A DNA stretch of 64,000 nucleotides, taken from positions 2,922,001-2,986,000 of the forward strand of contig NZ_CP045875.1 in the NCBI RefSeq assembly GCF_009649955.1, read 5' to 3'. The notes under the pieces were generated by a model, which made no database searches, had not been told where the DNA came from, and saw nothing but the letters and a program-made list of their open reading frames with translations. A program made the position numbers and the translations under genes. Every line of letters starts with the position of its first letter. The first letter of the stretch is position 1. Positions 21,830-32,354 of the stretch are shown here, in pieces. The stretch is from Heliorestis convoluta. GTDB taxonomy: Bacteria; Bacillota; Desulfitobacteriia; Heliobacteriales; Heliobacteriaceae.

Positions 21830-23872
21830 TTATTCACTACTTCTTTGTGCTAAGCAATGGGCAAATAAAGTGGATATATTGATAATTAAGGATACTCGAC
21901 CATCACCCAGTATAGTTGCCCCTGCAAATAGATCCATTTTTAGCCAGGGTGCATTCACTGATTTGATAACGATTTCTCTCTGACCGAGCAATTCATCTAC
22001 TTCAAGACCCAATCTTTGCTCTGCTAAACCGACCATTACGATAGACCTGTATTTTCTTTTTGGCTTATCAGCCTGTTCTTCTATCTTCAATACTTCTTTT
22101 ATAGTCTTAATGGGAACAATGTTGCCACGGACGGTAAATACTTCTTTGCCACCAATAGAATCGATTTCATGATCTTTTAGCTGAAAACTTTCTAAGACAT
22201 TATCAAGAGGAACGATGAATTTTTCTCCTTCTGCTGAAACAAGAAGTCCTTGAATAATAGCAAGCGTAATTGGCAATTGAATGGTAAAAGTACTGCCTTG
22301 GTCTTTTTCTGATTGCACGTCTATCATGCCATTGAGAGACATAATATTTCTCTTTACCACGTCCATCCCGACGCCTCGACCTGATACATCAGTAACTTTT
22401 TGGGCTGTGCTTAATCCTGCTGAGAAAAGGAGTTGGTAGATCTCTTGCTTAGAGAGTTCTTGTCCTTCTTCCACTAAGTTCAAGCGCTTTGCTTTCTCTA
22501 GTACTTTTGTTTCGTCGATACCATTGCCATCATCGGCTACTTTGATTAAGATCCGACTTCCTTCATGACTGGCTGATAAGATAATCGTTCCTTCTGGTGG
22601 CTTACCCTTTTTTATTCTTTCTTCTGGTGACTCAATGCCGTGATCGAGGGCATTTCGTAAAAGATGCATTAGCGGTTCGCCAATTAAGTCAACCATGGAC
22701 TTATCAAGCTCTGTGTCCTGCCCTTCTACTACGAGGTTAATCTTTTTATGAACTTTTCTAGCTAAATCACGGACCAACCTGGGAAAGCGATTGAATACCG
22801 TTCCAATCGGGACCATGCGTGTTTTCATCAATCCGTCTTGTAGCTGACTGGTCAGTCTGGCTAAGTGATGCGTTTCTTCGGACATATCCGTTCCCAAGTT
22901 GCTATTACCATGTTGTTCTAGATAACTCTCATGGATGCGAGCAAAACGGGTCTGACTGATCAACAGTTCACCGATTAAATTCATCAAATGATCAAGTCTA
23001 GAAGCTTCTACTTTAATTAATTCTGTACCTTTTTCGCTGCTTTTTTCTACGGTTCTTGTAACTGCTTTTTCGGATCGTTCCACAGCCAAGGGCGCCGATA
23101 TGGGCGATTCCTCAAGATTTTCTGTCTTCGTCTCGCTGTGTTCTTGATCAGACAATGCTTTCATAACAATATCTTTTATATCAGTTACGTTGATAACTCT
23201 GTAGATTTCTTCTACGGTCCCTTTCTGCCAGTCAAAGAAGACGTGAAAACTACTAATATTCTGTTCACACATTTCCAGCTCGTCCTGAGAAGGATAGCTT
23301 TCTAAAACCTCACCAAATTCACTTAAGTTATTCAGGATTAAAAAAGCTCGAACCGCCTTCATCATACAGTCACTTTGAAAGATTACTTCAATCTCTCTCG
23401 CTGTAGGCGAAAAAGCATATTTTTCCCGAATCTTATTCAGTTCTTCTTCCGAATTGCCCTTTTTTACTTCTTTTGTACCTGTCAGCCTTGGATCAACACA
23501 AGCTTCTTCCAGTTGTTTCACGAGAGCTTCTGCTTTTTCGGAATCAACTTCTTGCGATTGAAAAAGAATCGCCTGGATAAAATCAAGGGCGCCAAATATA
23601 GCATCAATGCCTCTAGCGTCAAGAGCAAGCTGACCATCACGAACTTTTCCCAATAAATCTTCAATGTTATGGGTAATGTTCGCTACAACTTGAAAGCCAA
23701 CAGAAGCACTGGCTCCTTTTAACGAATGGGCTGCCCGAAACATTTGATGAATTGTCTCTTCATCAGATGTTCCTGATTCAATGGCTAGCAAATCTCTTGA
23801 CATCAACTCAAGTTGTTCTTTCGCTTCAGAGTAGAATAAATCAAGATATTCATCCATAAAGCTTTTGTCCAT
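21830..23872 (-). CDS. cheA: Chemotaxis histidine kinase CheA
   Basis: A 680-residue kinase with the full CheA order. The Hpt domain carries the phospho-accepting His49 in RAAHSLKGASAS. A P2-like response-regulator-binding domain spans about 150-250. The dimerisation helices carry ASRLDHLMNLIGELLISQ. The ATP domain has LLRNALDHGIESPEER (N box), ADDGNGID (G1) and SGRGVGMDVVKRNI (G2). A CheW-like domain spans about 540-675. ATG 23872 is preceded by AAAGGAGG. No cheW, cheY, cheR or cheB lies nearby, so this kinase must use partners encoded elsewhere, or it serves a dedicated array with the two adjacent MCPs. Confidence 0.95.
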   Translation of the reverse strand: MDKSFMDEYLDLFYSEAKEQLELMSRDLLAIESGTSDEETIHQMFRAAHSLKGASASVGFQVVANITHNIEDLLGKVRDGQLALDARGIDAIFGALDFIQAILFQSQEVDSEKAEALVKQLEEACVDPRLTGTKEVKKGNSEEELNKIREKYAFSPTAREIEVIFQSDCMMKAVRAFLILNNLSEFGEVLESYPSQDELEMCEQNISSFHVFFDWQKGTVEEIYRVINVTDIKDIVMKALSDQEHSETKTENLEESPISAPLAVERSEKAVTRTVEKSSEKGTELIKVEASRLDHLMNLIGELLISQTRFARIHESYLEQHGNSNLGTDMSEETHHLARLTSQLQDGLMKTRMVPIGTVFNRFPRLVRDLARKVHKKINLVVEGQDTELDKSMVDLIGEPLMHLLRNALDHGIESPEERIKKGKPPEGTIILSASHEGSRILIKVADDGNGIDETKVLEKAKRLNLVEEGQELSKQEIYQLLFSAGLSTAQKVTDVSGRGVGMDVVKRNIMSLNGMIDVQSEKDQGSTFTIQLPITLAIIQGLLVSAEGEKFIVPLDNVLESFQLKDHEIDSIGGKEVFTVRGNIVPIKTIKEVLKIEEQADKPKRKYRSIVMVGLAEQRLGLEVDELLGQREIVIKSVNAPWLKMDLFAGATILGDGRVSLIINISTLFAHCLAQRSSE

Positions 23873-23942
23873 AGCCTTTACGCCTCCTTTCAAAAAAGAT
23901 GGATGCCTTCATTCATTTTTATCTACACATAAGCACTCTTTA

Positions 23943-23996
23943 ACTCTATCGTAGAGTCTTTACTAGGATACTTAAGTATTGTTCTCCATGGAACAA
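23943..23996. repeat. Three consecutive short palindromes upstream of cheA
   Basis: ACTCTA-TCG-TAGAGT (23943-23957), ATACTTAAGTAT (23968-23979) and TTGTTC-N6-GAACAA (23979-23996) stand in a row 70-125 bp before cheA. None has a T run that would make it a terminator. They could be binding sites for dimeric regulators or an RNA-level fold; function unknown. Confidence 0.5.
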
Positions 23997-24072
23997 TCTT
24001 TTTCCTCTTCGCTTTTATATAGATTGTTTATATTTAGAGTGGTACTTTCTTCATAGTTTGTAAGATTGCTTT

Positions 24073-24113
24073 AATAAAAAAGAGAAACCCATAATAACCA
24101 TGGGTTTCTCTTT
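24073..24113 (-). terminator. Rho-independent terminator of the long ribosomal operon
   Basis: A perfect 13-bp stem (24079-24091 with 24101-24113) has a following T run on the minus strand. It lies about 30 nt after rpsI and ends the transcript that starts upstream of rpsJ. Confidence 0.93.
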
Positions 24114-24141
24114 GTTGCTGCCAGTTCCAATGTAATTCTCT

Positions 24142-24534
24142 TTAGCGCTTGGAGAATTGAGGAGCACGGCGAGCTGCTTTGAGTCCGTATTTTTTTCTTT
24201 CTTTCATGCGTGGATCACGCGTTAAGAATCCTGCTCTTTTGAGGGCAGGGCGCAGTCCACTGTCTGCTTTCAACAATGCTCTGGCAATGCCCAAACGAAT
24301 GGCGCCCGCTTGACCTGTTGTGCCACCGCCATGGACGTTACACAGAACATCAAAGCGACCTTCTGTCTTCGTCAGATCGAGAGGTTGACTCACGATCATT
24401 TCTAAAGTCTTCTTACCGAAGTATTCTGTTAAAGAACGATTGTTTACTAGGAACTTGCCATCACCAGGTACGAGTCGAACACGAGCAACCGACTTTTTCC
24501 GGCGACCTGTTCCAAGATATTGTACTTGAGCCAC
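24142..24534 (-). CDS. rpsI: 30S ribosomal protein uS9
   Basis: A 130-residue small-subunit head protein. [19 protein letters not shown] begins the globular part. The long basic tail ends in [17 protein letters not shown], whose final Ser-Lys-Arg reaches the P-site tRNA. It follows rplM by 19 nt, the standard pair, and is the last gene of the S10-to-rpsI operon. Confidence 0.99.
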   Translation of the reverse strand: MAQVQYLGTGRRKKSVARVRLVPGDGKFLVNNRSLTEYFGKKTLEMIVSQPLDLTKTEGRFDVLCNVHGGGTTGQAGAIRLGIARALLKADSGLRPALKRAGFLTRDPRMKERKKYGLKAARRAPQFSKR

Positions 24535-24553
24535 TGTCTACGACCTCCCTTCC

Positions 24554-24988
24554 CTACTCACCGAAGTTCCAAACTTCTGGCTTTTGAGCCTCATGGGGAT
24601 GCTCTCCGCCTTTATACACTTTTAACTTGCGATACATTTGTGCGCCCAGACGATTCTTTGGCAACATGCCTTTGATAGCCTTTTCCATAGCTCGTTCTGG
24701 ACGATTCTGCATCAATGTACCATAGCTAACTAGCTTCATGCCGCCTGGATAGCGTGAGTGATGATAGTACATTTTCTGGCTTAACTTTTTCCCTGTTAAG
24801 ACAGCTTGTTCTGCATTGATAACAATGACATGGTCACCCGTGTCAACGTGGGGTGTAAAGATAGTCTTATGCTTGCCGCGTAACAGTCGAGCGGCTTCGG
24901 ATGCGACTCGTCCAAGAGGCTTTCCAGCCGCATCAATGACGTACCATTTTCGTTCAACTTCATTGGTCTTCGCCATGAAGGTGCTCAT
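24554..24988 (-). CDS. rplM: 50S ribosomal protein uL13
   Basis: A 144-residue early-assembly protein of the large subunit. The sequence [19 protein letters not shown] at residues 12-30 and [18 protein letters not shown] are family hallmarks. ATG 24988 is chosen because AAGGAGGG lies 6 nt upstream; the frame extends further but without homology. It is preceded by a 134-nt leader after truA that contains a small hairpin. Confidence 0.98.
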   Translation of the reverse strand: MSTFMAKTNEVERKWYVIDAAGKPLGRVASEAARLLRGKHKTIFTPHVDTGDHVIVINAEQAVLTGKKLSQKMYYHHSRYPGGMKLVSYGTLMQNRPERAMEKAIKGMLPKNRLGAQMYRKLKVYKGGEHPHEAQKPEVWNFGE

Positions 24989-25017
24989 TCTATTCCCTCC
25001 TTGGGAGTCTTTGTTGT

Positions 25018-25037
25018 CCACCCACTGTGCCGGGTGT
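25018..25037 (-). promoter_or_regulatory. Hairpin in the rplM 5' leader, possible L13 leader element
   Basis: CACCC (25019-25023) can pair with GGGTG (25032-25036) about 30 nt before the rplM start. Firmicutes often carry an autoregulatory L13 leader at this site. I cannot match its consensus by eye, so the function is only suggested by position. Confidence 0.3.
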
Positions 25038-25122
25038 ATCAACATAAAAACAAAATATATAAAGCTCCAGAGAACTTGGGGCTAGTAAGCGCTCTGAAAA
25101 AGCTCACCACAATATTTTATGA

Positions 25123-25896
25123 CTATTTAAAAGGAAAGTCAAGCTCATTGTACCAAACTTTTAGTAAACATAATCCTTGTGGTGGTGCTGTTGTGCCAGC
25201 TCGACTTCGCTCTTTCCTTTGAATGATTTCTTTTATCTGAGTAGGATCTATCTTCCCTTTGCCTACATCAATCAATGTACCTGCTATGATACGGACCATA
25301 TTATAGAGAAAGCCGTTACCAACGATATCAAGATGAATAAGGCCTTCTTCTGTCTTCGTAAGTTCACAGTGCCATATGGTGCGTACAAAATCCTTGACGG
25401 AAGATCCTGCTGCACAAAAAGCAGAAAAGTCATAGGTGCCCACAAAAGCCTGGGCCCCTTCGCTCATAGCTTCTAGATCTAAGGCAGGAAAGACTTGATA
25501 GCTATACTGACGATGAAAAGGCGACGGAATGGCATGATTATAGATGCTATAACGATATTGTTTACCTAGAGCTTGAAAGCGTGAATGAAAATCAGCGGAG
25601 ACGGTTTCTGCTTTGAGAACAGCAATATCTTTTGGCAGCAGAGCGTTCATAGCTAGATGAAATTTCTCATCCGGTATTTTTGATGTAGTTGCAAAGTCTA
25701 TAACTTGTCCCCGAGCATGGACACCAGCATCCGTACGTCCTGCACAAGTAATTTTTGTTTCTTCACCTGTTAGTGTTTTAATGGCTTGATGGAGCTCATC
25801 TTGGATGGTCGGCAAAGCAGGGTTGTCTTGTGTCTGAAAGCCATGATAATGAGTCCCGTCATAAGCTACGATAAAAGAAACTCGACGTTTGTTCAT
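25123..25896 (-). CDS. truA: tRNA pseudouridine(38-40) synthase TruA
   Basis: A 257-residue enzyme that isomerises uridines 38-40 in tRNA anticodon arms. FIVAYDGTHYHGFQTQ opens the domain, and the catalytic aspartate is in CAGRTDAGVHARGQVIDF. GNGFLYNMVRIIAGTLIDVG follows. ATG 25896 has GGAG upstream, whereas the in-frame extension to 25980 is hydrophobic and non-homologous. It sits directly between rplQ and rplM; the ecfA/ecfT transporter genes often found at this spot in Firmicutes are missing. Confidence 0.97.
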   Translation of the reverse strand: MNKRRVSFIVAYDGTHYHGFQTQDNPALPTIQDELHQAIKTLTGEETKITCAGRTDAGVHARGQVIDFATTSKIPDEKFHLAMNALLPKDIAVLKAETVSADFHSRFQALGKQYRYSIYNHAIPSPFHRQYSYQVFPALDLEAMSEGAQAFVGTYDFSAFCAAGSSVKDFVRTIWHCELTKTEEGLIHLDIVGNGFLYNMVRIIAGTLIDVGKGKIDPTQIKEIIQRKERSRAGTTAPPQGLCLLKVWYNELDFPFK

Positions 25897-26035
25897 GTAT
25901 GATATCTCCATCGGAGGGTCAGGATAAACGAAAGCAAAGGACTTGTAGGGTTTGACAAAAGGAAAGCCAGGAAACGGCACCCATAGAAAGGGCTCTGCTC
26001 CTGACCTGACGCTTTCGTATTGTTCTTTTTAACGA

Positions 26036-26374
26036 TTATACCAGTTCTACGATGCACATGGGCGCTGCGTCACCACGACGATATCCAGCTTTCATCAATC
26101 GAGTATAACCGCCTTGTCGAGTTGCATACTTCGGAGCAATCTCGGTAAAAAGTTGAGTTACGACAGTCTCTTCTTCCAAATAAGCAAGAGCTTGACGTCT
26201 AGCGTGAAGGTCTCCACGTTTTCCAAGAGTAATCATTTTCTCGGCGATACGACGCAACTCTTTTCCTTTTGGCTCTGTCGTAGTGACTTTGCCGTGCTTC
26301 AGAAGAGAAGTTACAATATTGCGCAGCATGGCACGACGATGACCTGTATGACGAGAAAACTTACGATATGCCAT
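26036..26374 (-). CDS. rplQ: 50S ribosomal protein bL17
   Basis: A 112-residue large-subunit protein near the peptide exit tunnel. The N-terminus [20 protein letters not shown] is diagnostic, as is the end [20 protein letters not shown]. The bacterial core without an added C-terminal domain is present. It follows rpoA by 32 nt in the alpha operon. Confidence 0.99.
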   Translation of the reverse strand: MAYRKFSRHTGHRRAMLRNIVTSLLKHGKVTTTEPKGKELRRIAEKMITLGKRGDLHARRQALAYLEEETVVTQLFTEIAPKYATRQGGYTRLMKAGYRRGDAAPMCIVELV

Positions 26375-26406
26375 TTAATTCCCTCCTTTGCGGCAGGGTA
26401 CCATTA

Positions 26407-27363
26407 TCAATCATCAGATTTGCGTAATGAGAGACCCAGGCTAGTCAATTTTATGTCCACTTCTTCAAGAGACTTACGACCTAAGTTCCGCACTTTGATC
26501 ATGTCTTCTTCTGTTTTCATCGTCAAGTCTCGCACAGTATTAATACCTGCTCGCTTCAGACAGTTAAAAGAACGGACAGAAAGATCCAATTCTTCGATGG
26601 TCATATCAAGAATTTTATCCTGTGGACGTTCTTCTTTTTCGACCATGATGTTCCCGGTACTTTCATCATCAGGGTTTTCTGTGAGACCGACAAAAAGCTT
26701 CAGATGTTCGATCATGATTTTTGCAGATAAGCTTGTCGCTTCTTCTGGACTCAGGCTACCATTGGTCCACACTTCTAGTATCAACCGATCGTAGTCTGTA
26801 ATTTGACCAACTCGTGTATCTTCCACGCGGAAATTAACTTTTCTCACAGGAGCAAAGTTCGCATCCACAGGAATGACACCGATAACATGTTCCGACTTTT
26901 TATGTTTGACAGCCGAAACATAGCCTCTACCTTTTTCCACTGTAATCTCCATAAAAAAGCGAGCTCCTTTAGAGAGCGTGGCAATCGGTAGTTCTGGGTT
27001 AAGAATTTCAACTTCAGAATTAAGTTGGATATCAGCTGCTGTAACTACGCCTTCTTCTTCTGCTTCAATGCGTAGAACTTGTGGTTCATCGCTATGCATT
27101 TTCAAAGAAAGAAGCTTTAGGTTCAAAATGATATCCGTTGTGTCCTCTACGACTCCGGGGATAGTGGAGAACTCATGAAGAACCCCATCGATCTTTACCG
27201 AAGTAACGGCAGCCCCAGGCAAGGAGGACAATAGGATTCGCCGTAGCGAATTGCCCAGGGTTACGCCGTAACCGCGCTCCAGGGGCTCCACAACAAATTT
27301 TCCGTATGTGGCATCCTCGCTGCTAGCGACACATTCTATCTTCGGCTTTTCGATTTCCAGCAT
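26407..27363 (-). CDS. rpoA: RNA polymerase alpha subunit
   Basis: A 318-residue subunit. The N-terminal assembly domain (to about residue 230) carries [20 protein letters not shown], the dimerisation motif. A short acidic linker follows. The C-terminal domain ([17 protein letters not shown]... near residue 255) binds UP elements and activators. Spacing to the upstream rpsD is 53 nt, and GGGAGGG lies ahead of the ATG. Confidence 0.99.
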   Translation of the reverse strand: MLEIEKPKIECVASSEDATYGKFVVEPLERGYGVTLGNSLRRILLSSLPGAAVTSVKIDGVLHEFSTIPGVVEDTTDIILNLKLLSLKMHSDEPQVLRIEAEEEGVVTAADIQLNSEVEILNPELPIATLSKGARFFMEITVEKGRGYVSAVKHKKSEHVIGVIPVDANFAPVRKVNFRVEDTRVGQITDYDRLILEVWTNGSLSPEEATSLSAKIMIEHLKLFVGLTENPDDESTGNIMVEKEERPQDKILDMTIEELDLSVRSFNCLKRAGINTVRDLTMKTEEDMIKVRNLGRKSLEEVDIKLTSLGLSLRKSDD

Positions 27364-27416
27364 CTACTGCTGAACCCTCCCTTGGCAATAAATCGGATGA
27401 ACTTCGAGTTTACCGT

Positions 27417-28043
27417 TTACCGGGAGTACAATTCTACAATGAGGTGCTCTTGTACATTGGTGTCAATGTCTTCCCGGTTGGGCAAAGCAAGGACCCGGCC
27501 GGACAAGGTGTTGACATCAAGTTCTAACCAAGCTGGAGCTGATTTTTGCCCAAGCGCAGCTAGAATTTCTTGGAAGATAGGGCTGTCTTTGCTCTTCTCT
27601 TTAAGTTGTATAACATCTCCAACACGAAGTTGGATCGATGCGATATTGGCCTTTTTACCGTTTAAGGTAAAGTGGTTGTGTAGTACCAATTGACGAGCTT
27701 CGTTGCGAGAACGGGCAAAGCCAAGACGGTAAACGATATTATCAAAGCGACGTTCTAAAAGGCGTAACAAGTTTTCACCAGTAATACCTTTTTGACGTTC
27801 TGCTTTATCAAAGTAGTTGCTAAAGGGACGCTCTAGTACGCCGTAAATACGACGAAGCTTTTGCTTTTCGCGGAGCTGCACACCGTACTCAGAAACCTTT
27901 TTGCGACCTTGACCATGCTGGCCTGGTGCATAGGTCCGGCGATCGACGGCGCACTTACCGGTATAACAACGCTCACCTTTTAGGTATAGTTTAGTCCCTT
28001 CACGTCTACAAAGTCGACATACAGGACCGTTATAACGAGCCAT
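27417..28043 (-). CDS. rpsD: 30S ribosomal protein uS4
   Basis: A 208-residue primary 16S-binding protein. [16 protein letters not shown] and [11 protein letters not shown] contain four cysteines in C-x2-C / C-x5-C style pairs, the zinc-type N-terminal region of many Firmicutes uS4. The S4 RNA-binding fold follows in [20 protein letters not shown]. It is positioned between rpsK and rpoA as in the classic alpha operon. Confidence 0.99.
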   Translation of the reverse strand: MARYNGPVCRLCRREGTKLYLKGERCYTGKCAVDRRTYAPGQHGQGRKKVSEYGVQLREKQKLRRIYGVLERPFSNYFDKAERQKGITGENLLRLLERRFDNIVYRLGFARSRNEARQLVLHNHFTLNGKKANIASIQLRVGDVIQLKEKSKDSPIFQEILAALGQKSAPAWLELDVNTLSGRVLALPNREDIDTNVQEHLIVELYSR

Positions 28044-28072
28044 TCAGCGAATGCACCTCCTGTTTTATCAGA

Positions 28073-28462
28073 TTATACGCGACGGCGCTTAGGTGGCCGG
28101 CATCCATTGTGAGGGATTGGTGTGACATCTTTAATCATGTTCACTTCTAATCCGGCAGCTTGTAAAGAACGGATAGCCGCTTCACGTCCCGCACCAGGTC
28201 CCTTTACTAAGCATTCTACTTCACGCAAACCATGCTCCATTGCTTCTTTGGCAGCTTTTTCTGCAGCCATTTGAGCAGCAAAGGGGGTTGATTTACGAGA
28301 GCCTTTAAAGCCTAGAACGCCAGCAGAAGCCCAAGAAAGGGTTGCACCTGTTAGGTCTGTGATGGTAACAATCGTATTGTTAAAGGTTGAGCGGATGTGT
28401 GCGATACCGCGATCAACTTGTTTGCGTTCTTTACGTTTAGTGCGTGTTACACGACGTGCCAT
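28073..28462 (-). CDS. rpsK: 30S ribosomal protein uS11
   Basis: A 129-residue platform protein near the Shine-Dalgarno helix. [38 protein letters not shown] and the C-terminal [18 protein letters not shown] are all conserved. It is coupled with rpsM (18 nt) and rpsD (29 nt). Confidence 0.99.
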   Translation of the reverse strand: MARRVTRTKRKERKQVDRGIAHIRSTFNNTIVTITDLTGATLSWASAGVLGFKGSRKSTPFAAQMAAEKAAKEAMEHGLREVECLVKGPGAGREAAIRSLQAAGLEVNMIKDVTPIPHNGCRPPKRRRV

Positions 28463-28480
28463 TGCTCAATATCCCCCCCT

Positions 28481-28852
28481 TTACTTCTTCTTCTTACCTG
28501 CTACTGTCCGAGCTGGACCTTTGCGTGTACGTGCGTTGGTCTTCGTGCGCTGTCCGCGTACAGGAAGGCCACGACGATGGCGTAGGCCGCGATAGCAACC
28601 GATTTCCATCATCCGTTTAATATTAAGTGACACTACCCGACGGAGATCGCCTTCTACAGTAAGGCTTTTGTCAATATATTCTCTGATTCGAGCCACTTCG
28701 TCATCAGTAAGATCCCTAGTTCTGGTGTCAGCGTTAACCTCTGCACCTTTTAGAATCTCAATGGCGGTCTGGCGTCCAATCCCATAAATATAAGTCAATG
28801 CGATCTCAATCCGCTTATCACGGGGTAGGTCGACACCGGCGATACGTGCCAT
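28481..28852 (-). CDS. rpsM: 30S ribosomal protein uS13
   Basis: A 123-residue head protein that bridges to the large subunit. [20 protein letters not shown] and [12 protein letters not shown] begin it. The basic tail [19 protein letters not shown] contacts the P-site tRNA. It is the first uS gene after rpmJ in the alpha operon order. Confidence 0.99.
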   Translation of the reverse strand: MARIAGVDLPRDKRIEIALTYIYGIGRQTAIEILKGAEVNADTRTRDLTDDEVARIREYIDKSLTVEGDLRRVVSLNIKRMMEIGCYRGLRHRRGLPVRGQRTKTNARTRKGPARTVAGKKKK

Positions 28853-28876
28853 ATAGGGAAATGCACCTCCCGCTAA

Positions 28877-28990
28877 TTAACCTTGTTTTTGCTTGTGCTT
28901 CGGATTCTCGCAAATGATCATAACTTTACCTTTTCGGCGAATGATCTTGCATTTATCACAAATGGGCTTTACTGAAGCTCTTACCTTCAT
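28877..28990 (-). CDS. rpmJ: 50S ribosomal protein bL36 (zinc-binding form)
   Basis: A 37-residue protein: [19 protein letters not shown], then a short basic stretch, then [12 protein letters not shown]. The C-x2-C, C and H residues form the zinc site of the C-plus form of bL36. It sits between infA and rpsM, its standard place. GGAGGG lies upstream of ATG 28990. Confidence 0.98.
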   Translation of the reverse strand: MKVRASVKPICDKCKIIRRKGKVMIICENPKHKQKQG

Positions 28991-29024
28991 GTGGAATCCC
29001 TCCTTGGGGGGACAATGATTATTC

Positions 29025-29243
29025 CTATTTAAATCGATAGGTAATCCGTCCACGAGTTAGATCATAGGGAGAAAGCTCTACTGTCACCCGATCCCCCGGG
29101 AGGATACGAATAAAATTCATGCGAATTTTGCCTGATACATGGGCTAGAACTTTATGCCCGTTATCAAGCTCAACTGTAAACATAGCATTTGGCAAGGGTT
29201 CAATGACTCGACCCTCTACCTCAATCACGTCCGTTTTGGACAT
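29025..29243 (-). CDS. infA: Translation initiation factor IF-1
   Basis: A 72-residue S1/OB-fold protein that covers the A site during initiation. [39 protein letters not shown] and the end RGRITYRFK match the full family length. It lies between the KOW-domain gene and rpmJ. Confidence 0.99.
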   Translation of the reverse strand: MSKTDVIEVEGRVIEPLPNAMFTVELDNGHKVLAHVSGKIRMNFIRILPGDRVTVELSPYDLTRGRITYRFK

Positions 29244-29260
29244 TTGGAATTCCAGCCTCC

Positions 29261-29557
29261 TTAATTTGACGAACCAAGCTCAAGGGTCTCCAACATCCGT
29301 TGGACTGCACTGGCGGCCTGGGCGTTTGTAGGAGTTTTGCCCTTATGGAGCATTTCACCAATCTCTTCAGCCACAGAATCGATAAGCAGTAGGTGCTTAA
29401 GTTTCTTTTTCTTTGGATTCTCTACTTTACGGTAGAGTCCATCTGCAATTAAAACGTGCTTTTGATCAAGAGCTTTTAGCACCAAAAAGTACCGATTCCC
29501 ATCTCTGCCAGATATAGAGCGGACCAATTGTCCAAGGACAACCTCAGTCGCTTCCAT
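29261..29557 (-). CDS. KOW-domain RNA-binding protein (eL14-like)
   Basis: A 98-residue protein found at this position, between map and infA, in many Clostridia. [20 protein letters not shown] is the KOW segment, like the start of archaeal/eukaryotic ribosomal eL14. A basic stretch [12 protein letters not shown] follows. A ribosome- or RNA-associated role is likely but unproven. ATG 29557 uses the sequence GGAGGG that also contains the map stop codon, so the two are translationally coupled. Confidence 0.9.
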   Translation of the reverse strand: MEATEVVLGQLVRSISGRDGNRYFLVLKALDQKHVLIADGLYRKVENPKKKKLKHLLLIDSVAEEIGEMLHKGKTPTNAQAASAVQRMLETLELGSSN

Positions 29558-29561
29558 AGAG

Positions 29562-30317
29562 CTACCCTCCATTGGAGCGGGTGAGAATTTCCGGCCCCTT
29601 CTCAGTGATGGCGATGGTGTGCTCGAAATGGGCTGACGGTTTTAAGTCTTTTGTAACAACCGTCCACTGGTCTTCCTTGGTTTCTACCTCCCAGGTTCCG
29701 ACATTTACCATAGGTTCGATGGCCAGTGTCATCCCTTCTTGTAGTCGGGGTCCACGACCTGCCGGTCCAAAGTTGGGGATCTGTGGTTCTTCGTGCATCT
29801 TCTTGCCAATACCATGACCAACATATTGTCTTACAACAGAAAACTGATTGTCTTCAACATGTTTTTGAATTGCATTCGAAATGTCGAACAAACGATTCCC
29901 AACTCGACTTTTTTCGATTCCTATATCCAATGCCTCGCGGGTAACATCGATGAGTTTTTGCAACTCCTCATCGATTTCACCAACTGGTAAGGTAATTGCT
30001 GCATCTCCATGGTAATCATTTACAACTGCGCCGACATCAATACTAATAATATCACCATTTTCAAGTCGGCGTATACCAGGAATGCCGTGGACGACTTGCT
30101 CATTGATGGAAGCACAAATGGTTGCAGGAAAACCTTGATACCCTTTAAAAGCTGGCTTAGCACCCTGGGATCGAATGTAGTCTTCTGCGATTTCGTCAAG
30201 CTCTGCTGTGCTGACGCCCGGTGCCACTGCCTTTTCCATCTCCCGATGAGTTTCGGCCACGATCCGCCCTGCATCTCTCATGTAGTTGAGTTCACGGGCG
30301 GTTTTAAGAATGATCAT
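29562..30317 (-). CDS. map: Type I methionine aminopeptidase
   Basis: A 251-residue enzyme that removes the initiator methionine. The metal ligands are seen in [19 protein letters not shown] (two Asp), [16 protein letters not shown] (His), [10 protein letters not shown] (Glu) and FEHTIAIT (Glu-His region). The lack of an N-terminal zinc finger makes it type Ia. It begins immediately after the adk stop codon. Confidence 0.99.
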   Translation of the reverse strand: MIILKTARELNYMRDAGRIVAETHREMEKAVAPGVSTAELDEIAEDYIRSQGAKPAFKGYQGFPATICASINEQVVHGIPGIRRLENGDIISIDVGAVVNDYHGDAAITLPVGEIDEELQKLIDVTREALDIGIEKSRVGNRLFDISNAIQKHVEDNQFSVVRQYVGHGIGKKMHEEPQIPNFGPAGRGPRLQEGMTLAIEPMVNVGTWEVETKEDQWTVVTKDLKPSAHFEHTIAITEKGPEILTRSNGG

Positions 30318-30983
<666 letters not shown>

Positions 30984-31083
30984 TCACAGTTGGGCAGTCC
31001 ATAAAGCGGTATTTGTTGGGACGTCATAAAATCATAGTAGTAGTGGTTCGAGGACATGCCCTTTTTTTATCGTTTTTCTAGAC

Positions 31084-32352
31084 TTATTTCATAAAGCCCT
31101 GATAGTGGCGCATGAGTAAGTTGGATTCAATTTGCTTCATAGTGTCGAGAGCCACACCAACGACAATCAGTAGAGCTGTACCTCCAAAATAGATATTACT
31201 AATTCCTGTTGCCATAATAACAAAAACAGGCATTAGTGATATCACAGCCAAGAACATACCGCCGACAAGTGTAATTCGCGACATGACTTTGGTAATGTAG
31301 TCGGCTGTTGGTTTTCCAGGTCTTAATCCTGGAATGAAACCGCCGTACTTCTTCATGTTGTCTGCTACATCGACTGGATTGAAAGTAATTGCTGTATAGA
31401 AGTAGGTGAAAAAGATAATCAAAAAGATATAGAAAAGGCTGTGTAAAAAGGAACCAAAGTTAAAGTAGTTTGCAAACCATGCTCCCAGCACAGAATCTGG
31501 GAAAAAAGCTGCTATGGTTGTTGGGAATGCGAGAATGGAGGAGGCGAAGATGACAGGAATTACACCTGCTTGATTCACCTTGAGGGGAATATGAGTGCTT
31601 TGTCCGCCATAGACGCGACGTCCTACAACACGCTTTGCATAGTTAACAGGGATTCTTCTTTGGCCTTCATTGATGTATACAATCCCGGCAATTGCGATAA
31701 CAGCGATGATAATGAAGAATGTAGCACCAAGGATATTCGCTGTACCAACTTGTATATACTCATACAATGTAACCAGACCGGATGGTAAGGCAGAAACGAT
31801 ACCGGCAAAGATAATCAAAGAGATACCATTGCCAATTCCTTTTTCTGTAATCCTCTCACCGATCCACATTAAGAAAGCCGTGCCTGCTGTTAAAGTTACT
31901 GCGATTAATAGATAGTTCCAAATTGTAGGGTTAATAACGGCTCCCTTCAAGCCATAGGACAAGCCTATTGCTTGAATAAAGGCCAGCACAATCGTGAAAT
32001 AGCGGGTGTATTCGGTGATTTTTTTCCGACCTTCTGCTCCTTCTTTGGCTAACTGCTCCAATCTAGGAACAACAACTGTTAGAAGTTGCATAATAATCGA
32101 GGCGTTAATGTAAGGGGTAATACTCATGGCAAAAACTGAGAAGTTTCTAAAAGAACCTCCAGAAATTACATCAAAAAAGCCAAAAAGTGCACCCGTTGCT
32201 AACAGATCCTCGATTACCTGCCGATTAATGCCGGGAACAGGAATGTGGGCGCCTATACGGAAAACTAGAAACATGAGCAAGGTGAAAAGTATTTTATGAC
32301 GCAATTCCGTTGCTTTCCAGGCGTTCTGCAGGGTGCCCACAACAGTGGACAT
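31084..32352 (-). CDS. secY: Protein translocase subunit SecY
   Basis: A 422-residue inner-membrane channel with ten hydrophobic segments. HIPVPGINR in the first periplasmic stretch, TRYFTIVLAFIQAIGLSYG and the cytoplasmic VGRRVYGGQSTHIPLKVN loop are typical. The end RHYQGFMK is the usual C-terminus. It starts 2 nt after the rplO stop codon and so depends on rplO translation. Confidence 0.99.
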   Translation of the reverse strand: MSTVVGTLQNAWKATELRHKILFTLLMFLVFRIGAHIPVPGINRQVIEDLLATGALFGFFDVISGGSFRNFSVFAMSITPYINASIIMQLLTVVVPRLEQLAKEGAEGRKKITEYTRYFTIVLAFIQAIGLSYGLKGAVINPTIWNYLLIAVTLTAGTAFLMWIGERITEKGIGNGISLIIFAGIVSALPSGLVTLYEYIQVGTANILGATFFIIIAVIAIAGIVYINEGQRRIPVNYAKRVVGRRVYGGQSTHIPLKVNQAGVIPVIFASSILAFPTTIAAFFPDSVLGAWFANYFNFGSFLHSLFYIFLIIFFTYFYTAITFNPVDVADNMKKYGGFIPGLRPGKPTADYITKVMSRITLVGGMFLAVISLMPVFVIMATGISNIYFGGTALLIVVGVALDTMKQIESNLLMRHYQGFMK

Positions 32353-32354
32353 GC

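Noticed and set aside
26114-26794. A 226-codon open frame on the plus strand
   Set aside because: It lies opposite rplQ and rpoA, has no ribosome site or recognisable domain, and is explained by the antisense of conserved genes.
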